DNA from: Qipengyuania sp. YIM B01966
GTDB lineage: Bacteria; Pseudomonadota; Alphaproteobacteria; Sphingomonadales; Sphingomonadaceae
DNA length: 64,000 nt
Direction of reading: 5' to 3'
Assembly: GCF_016461955.1 (NCBI RefSeq)
Contig: NZ_JADMNM010000001.1
Span: 62,001-126,000, forward strand
This document shows, piece after piece, positions 1 to 8,749 of this stretch. Below the pieces are notes generated by a model. That model ran no database searches. It saw only the letters and a list, made by a program, of their open reading frames with translations, and had not been told where the DNA came from. Position numbers and translations under genes: made by a program. Position 1 is the stretch's first letter. Each line of letters opens with the position of its first letter.

Positions 1-40
1 CCCCTTGCGCAAAGGCAGCTTGCGGTTATCACGCCGTCTC

Positions 41-715
41 ATGAGCAAGACCAGCACCGTGCCCGATCAGGACGCGCTGCGCCGGGTGGGCGAGACAGTC
101 CGCCGCCGGCTTGAAGCCGATCCGCAAGCGTACAAAGTGCCAACCGACAAGGCGGAAATCTATGCCATCGGGGGCTTTCTGACCTCTGCCGAATGCACGC
201 GGCTCATCACCATGATCGACGCCGTCGCGCAGCCAAGCGAGCTCTACGACCAGGCCTACGCCGCCCAGTTTCGCACATCCTATTCCGGCAATGTCGACCG
301 CGACGATCCGTTCGTGAAGGGCATCGCGCGGCGGATCGACGACTTTCTCGGCCTGCCGGGCGAAACGGGCGAGGCGGTTCAGGGGCAGCGTTACCTGTCG
401 GGACAGGAATTCCGCGCCCATAATGACTGGTTCTATACGACCGAGGATTACTGGCTGAAAGAACGCAAGCAGGGCGGGCAGCGGAGCTGGACCGCGATGG
501 CGTTCCTTAACCCGGTCGAGGCGGGCGGCGCGACCCATTTTACCGAAGTCGGCATAACCATCGAGCCAAAGCCCGGCGTGCTGCTGGTGTGGAACAACGC
601 GCTGCCCGACGGCACCCCGAACGAGAACACGCTCCACGCCGGAACGCCGGTCGAGCGCGGGGTGAAATACGTCATCACCCGCTGGTATCGCACGCGCCGC
701 TGGGGCGGTGCCTGA
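41..715 (+). CDS. 2OG-Fe(II) oxygenase, prolyl 4-hydroxylase-like
   Basis: A 224-residue protein of the Fe(II)/2-oxoglutarate dioxygenase family (P4H type), which hydroxylates protein or peptide side chains. The iron-binding triad is visible as His-Asn-Asp in 'FRAHNDWF' and a distal His in 'NTLHAGTPV'. A Lys a few residues later ('RGVKYVITRW') is placed to bind 2-oxoglutarate. The frame is open back to a TTG near position 5, but the ATG at 41 is preferred because the residues before it do not look conserved. The window edge limits a view of the promoter. It converges on the lysyl-tRNA synthetase gene, 3 bp from its stop. The substrate is not predictable from sequence. Confidence 0.85.
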   Translation: MSKTSTVPDQDALRRVGETVRRRLEADPQAYKVPTDKAEIYAIGGFLTSAECTRLITMIDAVAQPSELYDQAYAAQFRTSYSGNVDRDDPFVKGIARRIDDFLGLPGETGEAVQGQRYLSGQEFRAHNDWFYTTEDYWLKERKQGGQRSWTAMAFLNPVEAGGATHFTEVGITIEPKPGVLLVWNNALPDGTPNENTLHAGTPVERGVKYVITRWYRTRRWGGA

Positions 716-718
716 GCG

Positions 719-2335
719 TCAGCCAGCGCCGTCCAGCGCCTCAGCAATGAGCCGCCTTGTGTTGGCGATCCCATAAAGCGCGATGAAGCTGCCCATGCGC
801 GGCCCCTGCGAGGAGCCGAGCAGCGTTTCATAGAGCGCCTTGAACCAGTCGCGCAGCGCGGCAAAGCCGAACTCCTCGTGCTTGCCGATCTCGTAAACCA
901 GCGTTTGCAGCGCATCGGCGGGCGTATCCTCGGGCAATGCGGCAAGCTCCGCGTCGAGCGCCCGCAGCGCCGCAGCCTCGCCGGGCGCGGGTGCGCGGCG
1001 GACCAGTGTCGGGGCCACGTAATCGCGATTATAGGCGAGCGCCCGTTCGACCAGCACGTCGAGCGCAGGGTGCCGCGCGGGATCGGGATCAGCGATGTAA
1101 TTGCCCAGATACGACCAGACCTGGTCGCGCGTGGCCCCCGCGCCGAGGACGCCGACCAGATTGAGCAACAGCCCATAGGTCACCGGCAGGCTGTCGCCCG
1201 CCCCGCCACGGGCAGGGTCGGTCGCGCCGAGCAGATGCCACACCGGATTGCCCAATTGCTGTTCGACCGGCTGGTCGGCGAGCTTTTCGCGGAACTGCCA
1301 ATATTCATCGACCGCGCGGGGGATCACCCCGACATGGAGGCTCTTGGCGCTCTTGGGTTCGCGGAACAGATAGAACCCGAGGCTCTCCTCGCTGCCATAG
1401 GCGAGCCACTGGTCGATGGTCAGGCCATTACCCCTCGACTTGGAAATCTTCTCGCCATTTTCATCGAGGAACAATTCGTAGATCAGCCCATCGGGCTTGC
1501 GGCCGCCCAGCACCTGCGCGATCCTGCCCGACTGGATGCCGCTGTCGGTCAGATCCTTGCCGTACATCTCGTAATCGACGCCCAGCGCGACCCAGCGCAT
1601 CGCCCAATCGACTTTCCATTGCAGCTTGGCCTGCCCGCCCAGCGCGGACTGTTCGACCACCTGGCCATCCTCGTCGGTGAAGCGGATCAGACCGGCGGCG
1701 GCGTCAACCACCTCCACCGGCACCTGCAGCACCCGGCCTGTCGCGGGCGAGATCGGCAGCACCGGCGAATAGGTTGCCGCGCGTTCGGCGCGCAGCGTCG
1801 GCAGCATGATATCGAGGATCGCCTGATACTGCGTCAGCACGCCGACCAGCGCGGCATCGAACGCGCCTGAATTATATCGTTCGCTGGCCGAGACGAATTC
1901 ATATTCGAACCCGAACCGGTCGAGGAAGCGGCGCAGCATGGCGTTGTTGTGCGCAGCGAAACTCTCAAACCCGGCGTCGAACGGATCAGGTATGCGGCTC
2001 AGCGGCTGGCCCAGATGCGGCTCCAGCCGATCCCGGCTGGGCACATTGTCGGGCACCTTGCGCAGCCCGTCCATATCATCGCTGAACGCCAACAGCCGGG
2101 TCGGCGCGCCGCCTGTCAGCACCTCGTAAGCCCGGCGGACCAGCGTGGTGCGCAGCACCTCCTGAAAGGTGCCGATATGCGGCAGGCCGCTGGGGCCATA
2201 ACCGGTTTCGAACAGCACCGGCGCGCCGCCGGGCTTGCCGTCGGGATAGCGCTTCAGGAGCTTCTTTGCTTCCTCGAACGGCCAAGCCTTCGATGTCTGG
2301 GCGGCGGCCAGCAGGGCGGGATCGAATTCGGTCAT
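719..2335 (-). CDS. lysK: Lysyl-tRNA synthetase, class I
   Basis: Charges tRNA-Lys with lysine in the cytoplasm. This is the class I form (Rossmann fold) found in archaea and many alphaproteobacteria, unrelated to the class II LysS of E. coli. The HIGH-type motif is near residues 55-60 ('SGLPHIGTF') and the KMSKS-type motif is 'KISKSRGNG'. The 538-residue length is normal. The start was set at ATG 2335 ('MTEFDPALLAAA'); the open frame runs 45 codons further upstream, but that part is arginine-rich, non-conserved and overlaps the divergent transporter promoter region. The 99 bp to the divergent gene at 2435 must hold both promoters. Confidence 0.95.
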   Translation of the reverse strand: MTEFDPALLAAAQTSKAWPFEEAKKLLKRYPDGKPGGAPVLFETGYGPSGLPHIGTFQEVLRTTLVRRAYEVLTGGAPTRLLAFSDDMDGLRKVPDNVPSRDRLEPHLGQPLSRIPDPFDAGFESFAAHNNAMLRRFLDRFGFEYEFVSASERYNSGAFDAALVGVLTQYQAILDIMLPTLRAERAATYSPVLPISPATGRVLQVPVEVVDAAAGLIRFTDEDGQVVEQSALGGQAKLQWKVDWAMRWVALGVDYEMYGKDLTDSGIQSGRIAQVLGGRKPDGLIYELFLDENGEKISKSRGNGLTIDQWLAYGSEESLGFYLFREPKSAKSLHVGVIPRAVDEYWQFREKLADQPVEQQLGNPVWHLLGATDPARGGAGDSLPVTYGLLLNLVGVLGAGATRDQVWSYLGNYIADPDPARHPALDVLVERALAYNRDYVAPTLVRRAPAPGEAAALRALDAELAALPEDTPADALQTLVYEIGKHEEFGFAALRDWFKALYETLLGSSQGPRMGSFIALYGIANTRRLIAEALDGAG

Positions 2336-2434
2336 GGCCGCGTCCTTCGCCGGTTTGCCCGGCCCGCGCAAGACCGCCCGTCCGCAGCCGATTTCCCGTT
2401 CCGCGCGGCCTGCCAACCGGCTAGTGGCGCATAG

Positions 2435-4246
2435 ATGCTCGCACCCCTCCAAGCCTTTGTCGCACAGCACAGCGCCATCATCGGGCTGGTCATGCTGGCG
2501 GCGCTGCTGGTTGCCTTTGCCCGCGAACGCCAGCCGCCATCGGTGATCGCTGTCGGCGGCGGGGTGGCGATGATGGCGCTCGGCTATCTCTCGTCATCCG
2601 AGATGCTGTCGGTGTTTTCCAACCCGGCGCCGATCACCATCGCGGCTATGTTCGTGCTGTCGGGCGCATTGCTGCGCACCGGCACGCTGGAGGCGGTCTC
2701 AGGCTGGGTAATCCAACGAACCTTGCGCAAACCGCTCCTGGCGACAGCGGAAATCGGCGCCGGTTCGATGTTCGCGTCGGCCTTCATGAACAATACGCCG
2801 GTGGTGATCGTGATGATCCCGATCGTCAAACGCCTGGCCCGGGTGCTCAAGATCGCCCCGACGCGGCTGCTGATCCCGCTGTCCTATATCTCGATCCTGG
2901 GCGGCACGCTGACGCTGATCGGCACATCGACCAACCTCCTGGTTGACGGCGTTGCACGAAGCCTGGGCGAAGAACCGTTCGGGGTGTTCGAAATCACCCC
3001 GGTAGGTCTGGTTGCCGCCGCCGCGGGCGTGACGATGATGGCGCTGGTCGGCAAGTTCCTCCTGCCCGACCGCGCCGCCCATGCGCTCGACGAAAGCGGC
3101 GAAAGCGACCTCTATTTGTCAACTTTGCAACCGGCTGAGGCGGGCCGCGCCTTCATCGGCACCGCGGCCGGACAGCTGCGGCTGTTTCGGCGGGCTGGGG
3201 TGAAATTGGTCGGCATCAGGCGCGGGGGCGAGATCGTCCGCCGCAATCTTGATGAGGAGGTGCTGCGCGCAGGTGACCAGATGGTGGTGGCGGCAAGCCC
3301 GGTCGAGCTGACCTCGCTCGCCGAAGCGCGCGAATTCCGCGTCGGGCTGACCGGTGTCGGCGGCGGGGTGGCGACCGCCGGGCCAGACCGGCCAAGCGAC
3401 CTCAAGATGGTCGAAGCGGTGGTCGCGGCGACGCACCCGATTGTCGGACGGCGGCTGGCCGATATTCCGCTGCTGTCGAAGCTCAAGGTCCGGGTGCTGG
3501 GCCTGTCCCGCCCGCGCCATGTGGCCGGGCCTGATCTCGCCAATGTCCGCGTGCGCGCAGGTGACCGACTGCTGATCGCAGCCGGATCGGAGGCGGTTAC
3601 TGCGCTGCTTGCCAATATCGGCCTTAATGATGTGTCGGAAACACCGGTCCGCCCGTTCCGCCGATTGAAGGCGCCGATCGCCATTGCCACGCTGGCGATG
3701 GTGGTGATCGGCGCGGCGCTGTTCGGCTTTCCGATTGAGGCGCTGGCGATCGCCGGGGTGGCCGTGGTGCTGGTCACGCGGGCGATGGACCCCGAAGATG
3801 CCTGGCGATCAATCGACGGCAACACGCTGGTGCTGATCTTCGGGATGCTGGCCTTCGGCATTGGCCTGCAAAATGCCGGCACGGTCGATCTGCTGGTCGA
3901 ATGGCTGCGCCCGCTGCTGACCGCATCCTCGCCGCTGCTGCTGCTGATCGCGGTCTATACGGTCACCAGCCTGCTGACCGAAACGGTCACCAACAATGCC
4001 GTGGCGGTGATCATGACACCGATCGTACTCGGTATTGCCGAGGCGGTGCCGCTGCACGAACGCCAGCTGGTGATGGCGGTGATGTTCGCCGCCAGCGCCA
4101 GCTTCGCCACTCCAGTCGGCTATCAGACCAACACGCTGGTCTATGGCGCGGCGAATTACAAATTCGTCGATTTCCTCAAGATCGGGGTGCCGATGAACAT
4201 CGTCGTGGGGATCGCCACCTGCGCGGCTATCGTGGCGTTTGTCTGA
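2435..4246 (+). CDS. SLC13/DASS-family permease with two RCK-C (TrkA-C) domains
   Basis: A 603-residue inner-membrane transporter of the divalent anion:Na+ symporter superfamily, with a hydrophobic N-terminal half, a central soluble region (about residues 220-400) and a hydrophobic C-terminal half. The soluble region carries two TrkA-C-like repeats ('GVKLVGIRRGGEIVRRN' and 'KVRVLGLSRPRHV'). The hairpin motif 'NNTPVVIVMIPIV' and its C-terminal counterpart 'TNNAVAVIMTPIV' are the paired substrate/sodium-binding signatures of the family, and 'GTSTNLLVDG' follows the first. Relatives are usually annotated as sulfate, citrate or dicarboxylate permeases; the substrate cannot be assigned here. It has no obvious partner gene. 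Confidence 0.88.
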   Translation: MLAPLQAFVAQHSAIIGLVMLAALLVAFARERQPPSVIAVGGGVAMMALGYLSSSEMLSVFSNPAPITIAAMFVLSGALLRTGTLEAVSGWVIQRTLRKPLLATAEIGAGSMFASAFMNNTPVVIVMIPIVKRLARVLKIAPTRLLIPLSYISILGGTLTLIGTSTNLLVDGVARSLGEEPFGVFEITPVGLVAAAAGVTMMALVGKFLLPDRAAHALDESGESDLYLSTLQPAEAGRAFIGTAAGQLRLFRRAGVKLVGIRRGGEIVRRNLDEEVLRAGDQMVVAASPVELTSLAEAREFRVGLTGVGGGVATAGPDRPSDLKMVEAVVAATHPIVGRRLADIPLLSKLKVRVLGLSRPRHVAGPDLANVRVRAGDRLLIAAGSEAVTALLANIGLNDVSETPVRPFRRLKAPIAIATLAMVVIGAALFGFPIEALAIAGVAVVLVTRAMDPEDAWRSIDGNTLVLIFGMLAFGIGLQNAGTVDLLVEWLRPLLTASSPLLLLIAVYTVTSLLTETVTNNAVAVIMTPIVLGIAEAVPLHERQLVMAVMFAASASFATPVGYQTNTLVYGAANYKFVDFLKIGVPMNIVVGIATCAAIVAFV

Positions 4247-4262
4247 CCGCTAGACTGGCCTG

Positions 4263-7025
4263 ATGGTCGCTGCCGAGCCTGCCCGCCTCCCCGCCCTGCA
4301 CGCCAGCCATGCCGGCACCTGGCTGCGCGACGCCGCAGGCGAGACGCGCGGCTGTTCCAAGGGCGAGGCGATCATGGCGGCGGCTGATACGCCGCTGTTG
4401 TTGCTCAACGCGCCGTTGGTCGCCAACCGGCTGGGCTATCCCGACCTCTCGGGGCTCGATCTGCTCGAGCTGTTCGCCTTCGTTCACCCGGCGAAGTTCT
4501 GCGTGCCCACGCCCAAGGGGCTGGCCCATGCCCTCGGGCTGGCCGAACCGGCGAGCGACGATGCCGTGCCCGCATTGTTGCAACAGGCGGCGGGTGCATT
4601 GCTGGCGACCTGCGCGGGGGATGACTGGGCCGAGAGCGAAGGCGCCTGGTCCTCGCTGCAATCGCTCGCCCGCCTGCGCTGGCCCTGGGCGCAGGTGCTT
4701 GGCCCCCATGTCCGCCGCCCGGCAACGGCCGAACGCTGGCTGTTCGCGCGCCTGCCCGAATGGGAAGAGGCGCCGGAACGGCCGCAGCCCGGGCAGGTGC
4801 TGATCGAAGAACAGGCCATCGCCGCGCGCCTCGCCCGGCTGACCGGCGAAGGGGCCGAGCGCCGCGAGGGCCAGCGCCATTATGCCGCCACTGCCGGCGC
4901 GGTGTTTGCTCCCCGCGCCAGCCGGGGCGCGCCGCATCTGCTGCTGGCGCAGGCCGGCACCGGGATTGGCAAAACCCTGGGCTATCTCGCCCCCGCCTCG
5001 CTGTGGGCCGAGGCAGCGCAGGGCACCGTCTGGGTGTCGACCTATACCAAGAACCTCCAGCGCCAGTTGCGCGCGGAAAGCCGCCGGGCCTGGCCCGCAA
5101 CCCGGCCCGATGGCAGCGAGCCGGTGGTGGTGCGCAAGGGGCGCGAGAATTACCTCTGCCTGCTCAATCTCGAAGATGCGTTGCAGGGCGGCTTTGCCGG
5201 CCGGGCAGCGGTGCTGGCGCAGCTGGTGGCGCGGTGGGCCGCCTACAGCCAGGACGGCGACATGATCGGCGGCGACCTGCCGGGCTGGCTGGGCACCTTG
5301 TTCCGCCAGCGCGGGATCCGCGCATTGACCGACCAGCGCGGCGAATGCGTCTATGCGGGATGCCCGCATTACCGCAAATGCTTCATCGAACGCGCCAGCC
5401 GGGCGAGCGCCCAGGCCGATCTGGTGATCGCCAATCATGCGCTGGTGATGGTCAACGCGGCGCGCGCGCGCGACCCGGCGAACCGGCCGACGCGGATTGT
5501 GTTCGACGAAGGCCATCATGTGTTCGATGCCGCCGACAGCACCTTTGCGGCCGAGCTGACCGGGCAGGAAACGATCGAATTGCGCCGCTGGCTGCTGGGG
5601 CCGGAAAAGGGCTCGCGCGGGCGGCGGAGGGGGCTGGCCGCGCGGCTGGCCGACATTGCCAGCTATGACGAAGCGGGCGGCGCCGCGATCGAGCAGGCGA
5701 TTGCCGCCGCGCAGGCGCTGCCCGCCGATGGCTGGCTGGCACGGCTGGCCGATGGCGAGCCCTTTGGCCCGCTCGAAACACTGTTCGCCGAGGTCCGCCG
5801 GCTGACCTATGCGCGCGATGAGAGCGGCGGGCAGGAGGCCGGTTACGGGATCGAGACCGAGGCCGCGCACCTCACCGGCCCGTTCATCCAGCGCGCGGGC
5901 GATGCGCAAGAGGCGCTGGCCGCGATCCGCCGTCCGCTGATGAAGCTCGGCGCGCGGCTCGCCGCGATCCTCGAAGATGCGCCCGACTGGCTCGACGCGC
6001 AGGGCCGCGCGCGGGTCGATGGCGCGCGCCATTCGCTGACCTGGCGGATCGATCTCCTGCTTGCCTGGGAGGCCTTGCTGGAGCGGCTGGGCGGCTGCGA
6101 CGGCGACCATCTGCCCGACGCCGAGTTTGTCGACTGGCTGGCCGTCGATCGCAACGATGCGCGCGAATTCGATGTCGGCATCCATCGCCGCTGGCTTGAC
6201 CCAATGAAGCCGTTCGCCCGCGTGGTGCTCGAACCCGCGCATGGGGTGATGCTGACCAGCGCGACGCTGTGCGACCGGACCGCCGCCGGGCCCGATTGGG
6301 ACGGCGCGATCGCGCGCAGCGGCGCGCTGCATCTGGGCGCCGTGCCGCAAACTGTCGCGGCCGACAGCCCGTTCGATTACGCCGCCCGCGCCGAAGTGCT
6401 TATCGTCACCGACATTGCCAAGGGCGATCTCGCCGCGCTCGCAGGTGCCTATGGCCGGTTGATCGAGGCGGCCGATGGAGGGGTGCTCGGCCTGTTCACC
6501 GCCATCCGCCGGCTGCGCGCGGTGCATGGCCGCATCGCCGACCGGCTGGCGCGCGCCGGCCTGCCGCTCTACGCGCAGCACGTCGATCCGATCGACACCG
6601 GCACCCTGGTCGACATTTTCCGCGACGATCCGCGCGCCAGTCTGCTCGGCACCGACGCGCTGCGCGACGGGGTCGATGTCCCCGGTCGGTCGCTGCGCTG
6701 CGTGATAATGGAGCAGATCCCCTGGCCCAAGCCATCGATCCTCCATCGCGCCCGCCGCGCGGCGAATGGCGGCTCGGCGCATGACGACCGGATCATTCGC
6801 GCGCGGCTCGCCCAGGCCTTTGGCCGGTTGATCCGAAGCAAGGAGGATTGCGGGCATTTCGTGGTGCTCTCGCCCGCTTTCCCGAGCCGCCTGCTCAGCG
6901 CCTTTCCCACCGGCACCGCGATCTTGCGCCTGCCGCTTGCGGAAGCTTTACAACGGGTCGCCGCTGGTGTTTGCGCACAGCCGACAGGTGCCGACAGCGC
7001 GCCGGAGAGGATGATCGAGCGGTGA
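4263..7025 (+). CDS. DinG/XPD-type Fe-S ATP-dependent DNA helicase
   Basis: A 920-residue superfamily 2 helicase. Walker A is 'GTGIGKT' near residues 232-238. The Walker B/DEAH box is 'DEGH' near residue 415. Four cysteines sit between them (one in 'NYLCLL' near 298, then 'CVYAGCPHYRKC' near 361-373), the layout of the 4Fe-4S cluster of the XPD/DinG family. Motif VI is 'QAFGRLIRSKED' near the C terminus. The N-terminal ~200 residues ('LLLNAPLVANRLGYPDL') are a family-specific extension. DinG-type enzymes unwind forked DNA, R-loops and RNA-DNA hybrids. Its stop overlaps the GTG of the next gene by 4 bp, so the two are probably co-translated. Confidence 0.9.
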   Translation: MVAAEPARLPALHASHAGTWLRDAAGETRGCSKGEAIMAAADTPLLLLNAPLVANRLGYPDLSGLDLLELFAFVHPAKFCVPTPKGLAHALGLAEPASDDAVPALLQQAAGALLATCAGDDWAESEGAWSSLQSLARLRWPWAQVLGPHVRRPATAERWLFARLPEWEEAPERPQPGQVLIEEQAIAARLARLTGEGAERREGQRHYAATAGAVFAPRASRGAPHLLLAQAGTGIGKTLGYLAPASLWAEAAQGTVWVSTYTKNLQRQLRAESRRAWPATRPDGSEPVVVRKGRENYLCLLNLEDALQGGFAGRAAVLAQLVARWAAYSQDGDMIGGDLPGWLGTLFRQRGIRALTDQRGECVYAGCPHYRKCFIERASRASAQADLVIANHALVMVNAARARDPANRPTRIVFDEGHHVFDAADSTFAAELTGQETIELRRWLLGPEKGSRGRRRGLAARLADIASYDEAGGAAIEQAIAAAQALPADGWLARLADGEPFGPLETLFAEVRRLTYARDESGGQEAGYGIETEAAHLTGPFIQRAGDAQEALAAIRRPLMKLGARLAAILEDAPDWLDAQGRARVDGARHSLTWRIDLLLAWEALLERLGGCDGDHLPDAEFVDWLAVDRNDAREFDVGIHRRWLDPMKPFARVVLEPAHGVMLTSATLCDRTAAGPDWDGAIARSGALHLGAVPQTVAADSPFDYAARAEVLIVTDIAKGDLAALAGAYGRLIEAADGGVLGLFTAIRRLRAVHGRIADRLARAGLPLYAQHVDPIDTGTLVDIFRDDPRASLLGTDALRDGVDVPGRSLRCVIMEQIPWPKPSILHRARRAANGGSAHDDRIIRARLAQAFGRLIRSKEDCGHFVVLSPAFPSRLLSAFPTGTAILRLPLAEALQRVAAGVCAQPTGADSAPERMIER

Positions 7026-7549
7026 AGACGCTGGGCCTGCTGCGCCACGCCAAATCCGACTGGAGCGATGCGGACAAGCGCGATTTCGATCGCGGCCTCA
7101 ACGCACGCGGTCGCAAGGGAGCGGCACTGATGGGCGCCCATGTCCGCGCGCATCCGGTGAAATGGGGACTGCTGCTGGCGAGCCCGGCCGAACGGGTGCA
7201 GCGCACGCTCGAGGCGGCGGCGCTGGGCCTGTCCCCGCACTTCGACGACCGGCTCTATCTCGCCAGCGCGGCGGCTATCCTCGATATCGTGCGCGAACAG
7301 GCAAGCGAGGCGGATGCGGTGCTGGTCGCCGGGCACAATCCGGGCCTGCAGGATGTCTTGCTCGAGCTGGTGCCGCCCGCGGCGGAGAACGCCCTGTTCG
7401 ACGAAGCCGTGGCCAAGTTCCCCACCGCGGCGTTTGCGGTGCTCGACTTACCTATCGATGACTGGCCCAGCCTTGGCAAAGGGCCGGCAATGCTCAGCCA
7501 TTTCGCGCGCCCCCGCGATCTCGATCCCGCGCTCGGACCGGAAGATTAA
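7022..7549 (+). CDS. SixA-like histidine phosphatase
   Basis: A 175-residue member of the histidine phosphatase (RHG) superfamily, close in form to SixA, which dephosphorylates phosphohistidine. The catalytic 'LLRHAKSDW' (Arg-His-Gly family variant with RHA) is near residue 7 and the second His is in 'VAGHNPGLQD'. The GTG start is chosen because it gives a GTGA overlap with the helicase stop and starts the conserved block directly ('MKTLGLLRHAKS'). The stop is followed after about 110 bp by the presumed left edge of a genomic island. Confidence 0.9.
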   Translation: MKTLGLLRHAKSDWSDADKRDFDRGLNARGRKGAALMGAHVRAHPVKWGLLLASPAERVQRTLEAAALGLSPHFDDRLYLASAAAILDIVREQASEADAVLVAGHNPGLQDVLLELVPPAAENALFDEAVAKFPTAAFAVLDLPIDDWPSLGKGPAMLSHFARPRDLDPALGPED

Positions 7550-7659
7550 CCCGGCTGGTCGCCTGCAGGCTGCAGATCGAGAAACTCGTCGATGAAGCTG
7601 CCGATCAGCATGGCTTGGCTGGTGACGCCGGCTTTCGCAGGAATGTGTGGGGATAACGC

Positions 7660-7679
7660 TGGTGGAGAGGGTGGATTTC
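7660..7679 (+). repeat. att-like partial copy of the tRNA-Ser(CGA) 3' end
   Basis: This 20-mer matches the 3' end of the tRNA-Ser gene at 14484-14503 at 18 of 20 positions, in the same orientation. The first 15 bases have a single mismatch (position 4, T for C). The sequence reads TGGTGGAGAGGGTGG and then TTTC after one more mismatch. Integrases that use tRNA genes leave such a partial copy at the far end of the inserted element. Base composition becomes visibly AT-richer just inside it (7680-7780). No integrase gene remains. Confidence 0.6.
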
Positions 7680-7885
7680 ACAATTATCAGATAGGCAACC
7701 ATAAAAGTGCGCCACCTTGTTCAAATCAAAAAGGACATCGATCCAAACTGTACCCTTATAAAATTGGGTTCGGCTCAGGCTAAGAACACGCCTTTCGCTT
7801 ACTGCCGCGAAACCGTTTTCCGATAGCGGTTTGGGGAGCTTTTATAACATCTGAACACATATCCCAACGTCGAGCGATCGATCGG

Positions 7886-8140
7886 ATGCTTGCGCAAGGT
7901 CCGTGGCCCTCGGTGAAGGGGTCCGGTACGGTAGCTGAAAGAATCCGCGAGCATCGCGAATGCGATGTGGCGGTCACTGCCATGCTGCTGCGTTGGCTGG
8001 TGGTAACCGGTGAGCTGCGCGCCGACCGGATGAGGCTCGATGCGCTAATCGCCGACAGCGTGGCGCGCTTACGGCCCTACCGCCCCCAGATGTTGGCCGC
8101 GCTCGCAGGATTCCGGCGCGAGGAGAGTCAGGCTGCGTGA
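7886..8140 (+). CDS. Hypothetical ORF, possibly a gene fragment
   Basis: An 84-codon frame from ATG 7886 that stays open upstream to 7784 without a start codon. The product is helical and charged, with a hydrophobic patch 'DVAVTAMLLRWLVV', and ends 'FRREESQAA'. I do not recognise a family. It lies inside the degraded part of the island, so it may be the 3' piece of a larger lost gene rather than a functional one. Confidence 0.25.
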   Translation: MLAQGPWPSVKGSGTVAERIREHRECDVAVTAMLLRWLVVTGELRADRMRLDALIADSVARLRPYRPQMLAALAGFRREESQAA

Positions 8141-8400
8141 GGAGGCAGTATCAGGCAGCTGCGCCTCTCAGAAGAGGAACTTACCGCTCGACAGTGCGCC
8201 CCAGAGCAACGTCAAAATTATATACATGGCCGACCCTCAGCGAGCCGCCCCTATTTTTGCAGCCCGACTCGCACACGACGATCCCGGGCCGTCCGCCAGA
8301 TGGGCTTGATCCATCGGATCACAGCGACAACATCGGCGCGGGAGGCCCCGTGGATACCTGCTCACAATCTGACCACAAAGCGGATCACATATTGGTCAGG

Positions 8401-8625
8401 ATGCTGAGCGAGGCGCGCCGTGGGGCCGGCTTCTCCCGCCGCGCGCTCGCCATGCGCTGCGCTCTCCCGTAGCAGACGATCAAGCGGCTCGAAGACGGTC
8501 TTGGATCATTGGCAACGCTCTATCGGGTGATGTCGGCTCTCGACTTCCGCCTGGCCGGCCTGCCGCCCGGCGCGACCCTGCACGAGCAATTGAAGACCCG
8601 CCGGCTTGCAGTCCCTCATGGTTAA
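8401..8625 (+). pseudogene. XRE-type HTH regulator interrupted by an amber codon
   Basis: The frame from ATG 8401 to TAA 8625 (75 codons) reads as a small helix-turn-helix protein but has an in-frame TAG at 8470-8472. Before the stop: 'MLSEARRGAGFSRRALAMRCALP'. After it, in the same frame: 'QTIKRLEDGLGSLATLYRVM'. The break falls inside the recognition-helix region, where XRE/Cro proteins usually have a polar residue ('SxQTIKRLExG'). A single base change (CAG to TAG) would restore it. It is probably a relic of the mobile element's own regulator or antitoxin. A programmed readthrough is unlikely, since TAG is used as a normal stop elsewhere in the window. Confidence 0.6.
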
Positions 8626-8749
8626 GCAGGCTAGGATCAAGCAGCACTGCACAGGGGAACTGCCGTTCAGCTTTTTGGTCACCGCAGGTCCCGGATTAGA
8701 CAGGGTGCCCGAGCGCGCCTCAACCCCGCTAGCGAGACATTGGGCCCCA

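Larger units (their letters stand above)
7680..8749. other. Gene-poor, degraded left part of the island
   Basis: About 1.07 kb without a convincing intact gene. The first 200 bases are AT-richer than the rest of the window and hold no recognisable ORF. It then contains a weak 84-codon ORF (7886-8140), about 260 bases with only non-conserved frames, and the remains of an HTH gene (8401-8625). 8626-8749 appears non-coding and precedes the convergent end of the efflux operon. No terminal inverted repeats of an insertion sequence were recognised. Confidence 0.5.

Noticed and set aside
4227-6857. 876-codon open frame antisense to the helicase gene
   Set aside because: High-GC codon bias keeps the opposite frame open. 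The translation is Gly/Ala/Arg/Gln-rich with no motif, and the sense strand has complete helicase motifs.
7592-7783. 63-codon ORF across the island's left edge
   Set aside because: It spans the att-like repeat and AT-rich DNA, has no ribosome site, and its composition is unlike the neighbouring genes.
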